6,041 bases of DNA from Prevotellaceae bacterium (GTDB lineage Bacteria > Bacteroidota > Bacteroidia > Bacteroidales > Bacteroidaceae): assembly GCA_022508685.1 (NCBI GenBank), contig JAFLUS010000132.1, positions 1 to 6,041 on the forward strand. Reading direction: 5' to 3'. Below are positions 5,987 to 6,041 of the stretch, in pieces (position 1 is the stretch's first letter; every line of letters starts with the position of its first letter). The translations under genes were made by a program, and so were the position numbers. The notes below the pieces were generated by a model that was not told the origin of the DNA, made no database searches, and saw only the letters and a list, made by a program, of their open reading frames with translations.

Positions 5987-6041
5987 TTATTCGACGATGT
6001 AGTCCTTCGTCAGCATGTCGTAGTAGAGGGCTTCGAGTTCG
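5987..6041 (-). CDS. C-terminal end of an unidentified gene (partial)
   Basis: On the minus strand an open frame enters from the right edge and ends with 17 residues, ELEALYYDMLTKDYIVE, then TAA (5987-5989). Six bases separate this stop from the ATG of the secreted protein at 5980, so the two are probably in one operon. Composition is protein-like, with charged and aromatic residues, no signal and no sorting-like tail, which suggests a cytoplasmic protein. Too little is present to name the family. Confidence 0.6.
   Translation of the reverse strand, partial: ELEALYYDMLTKDYIVE

Noticed and set aside
1..6041. CRISPR array, tRNA, rRNA, insertion sequence, phage or toxin-antitoxin genes
   Set aside because: No regularly spaced repeats, cloverleaf-like sequence, transposase or integrase motifs, terminal inverted repeats or target duplications were seen on either strand.

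Overview
The window looks like chromosomal DNA from a Bacteroidales bacterium, most likely a member of the Prevotellaceae or a close relative. Four things point there. There is a TAnnTTTG-type promoter element at 178-185 (TACCTTTG). Start codons lack a Shine-Dalgarno sequence and sit behind A/T-rich DNA. The proteins have Sec signal peptides ending AQA|Q or CTA|Q and C-terminal tails resembling type IX secretion (Por_Secre_tail-like) signals. A small acidic protein begins MKKIYEVPSM, a pattern I recognise from many unnamed small Bacteroidales proteins. These assignments come from reading the sequence and were not searched.

Layout: 1-323 is an AT-rich intergenic region with no convincing gene. 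It carries the promoter and, downstream of it, a predicted leader of about 130 nt that folds into two adjacent hairpins. 324-4964 (+) is one very long gene for a 1546-residue secreted protein built from repeated binding and spacer modules: about four jelly-roll-like domains, three bacterial Ig-like (BIG2) domains, two beta-trefoil-like domains, two helical linkers and a sorting-like tail. No catalytic domain is visible. A GC-rich hairpin without a U-tract (4976-5001) separates it from a 56-residue acidic small protein (5022-5192, +). A strong, probably bidirectional, terminator (5214-5251) closes this unit.

On the other side, two genes run convergently on the minus strand. The first is the last 17 codons of an unidentified gene that enters from the right edge (5987-6041). 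Six bases after its stop begins a 232-residue secreted protein (5282-5980), with one beta-sandwich-like domain and a sorting-like tail. The minus-strand block is clearly richer in GC (about 60% in a sampled line) than the large gene (about 43-52%).

How the genes fit together: the plus-strand pair looks like a transcription unit for a large surface or secreted glycan-binding or adhesive protein plus a small companion protein of unknown role, with RNA structure both in the leader and between the cistrons. The minus-strand gene also makes an exported protein with a similar tail, but nothing shows a functional link to the plus-strand unit. No RNA genes, CRISPR arrays, insertion sequences or phage genes are seen. 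The least explained parts are the structured leader, the intercistronic hairpin and the small protein.
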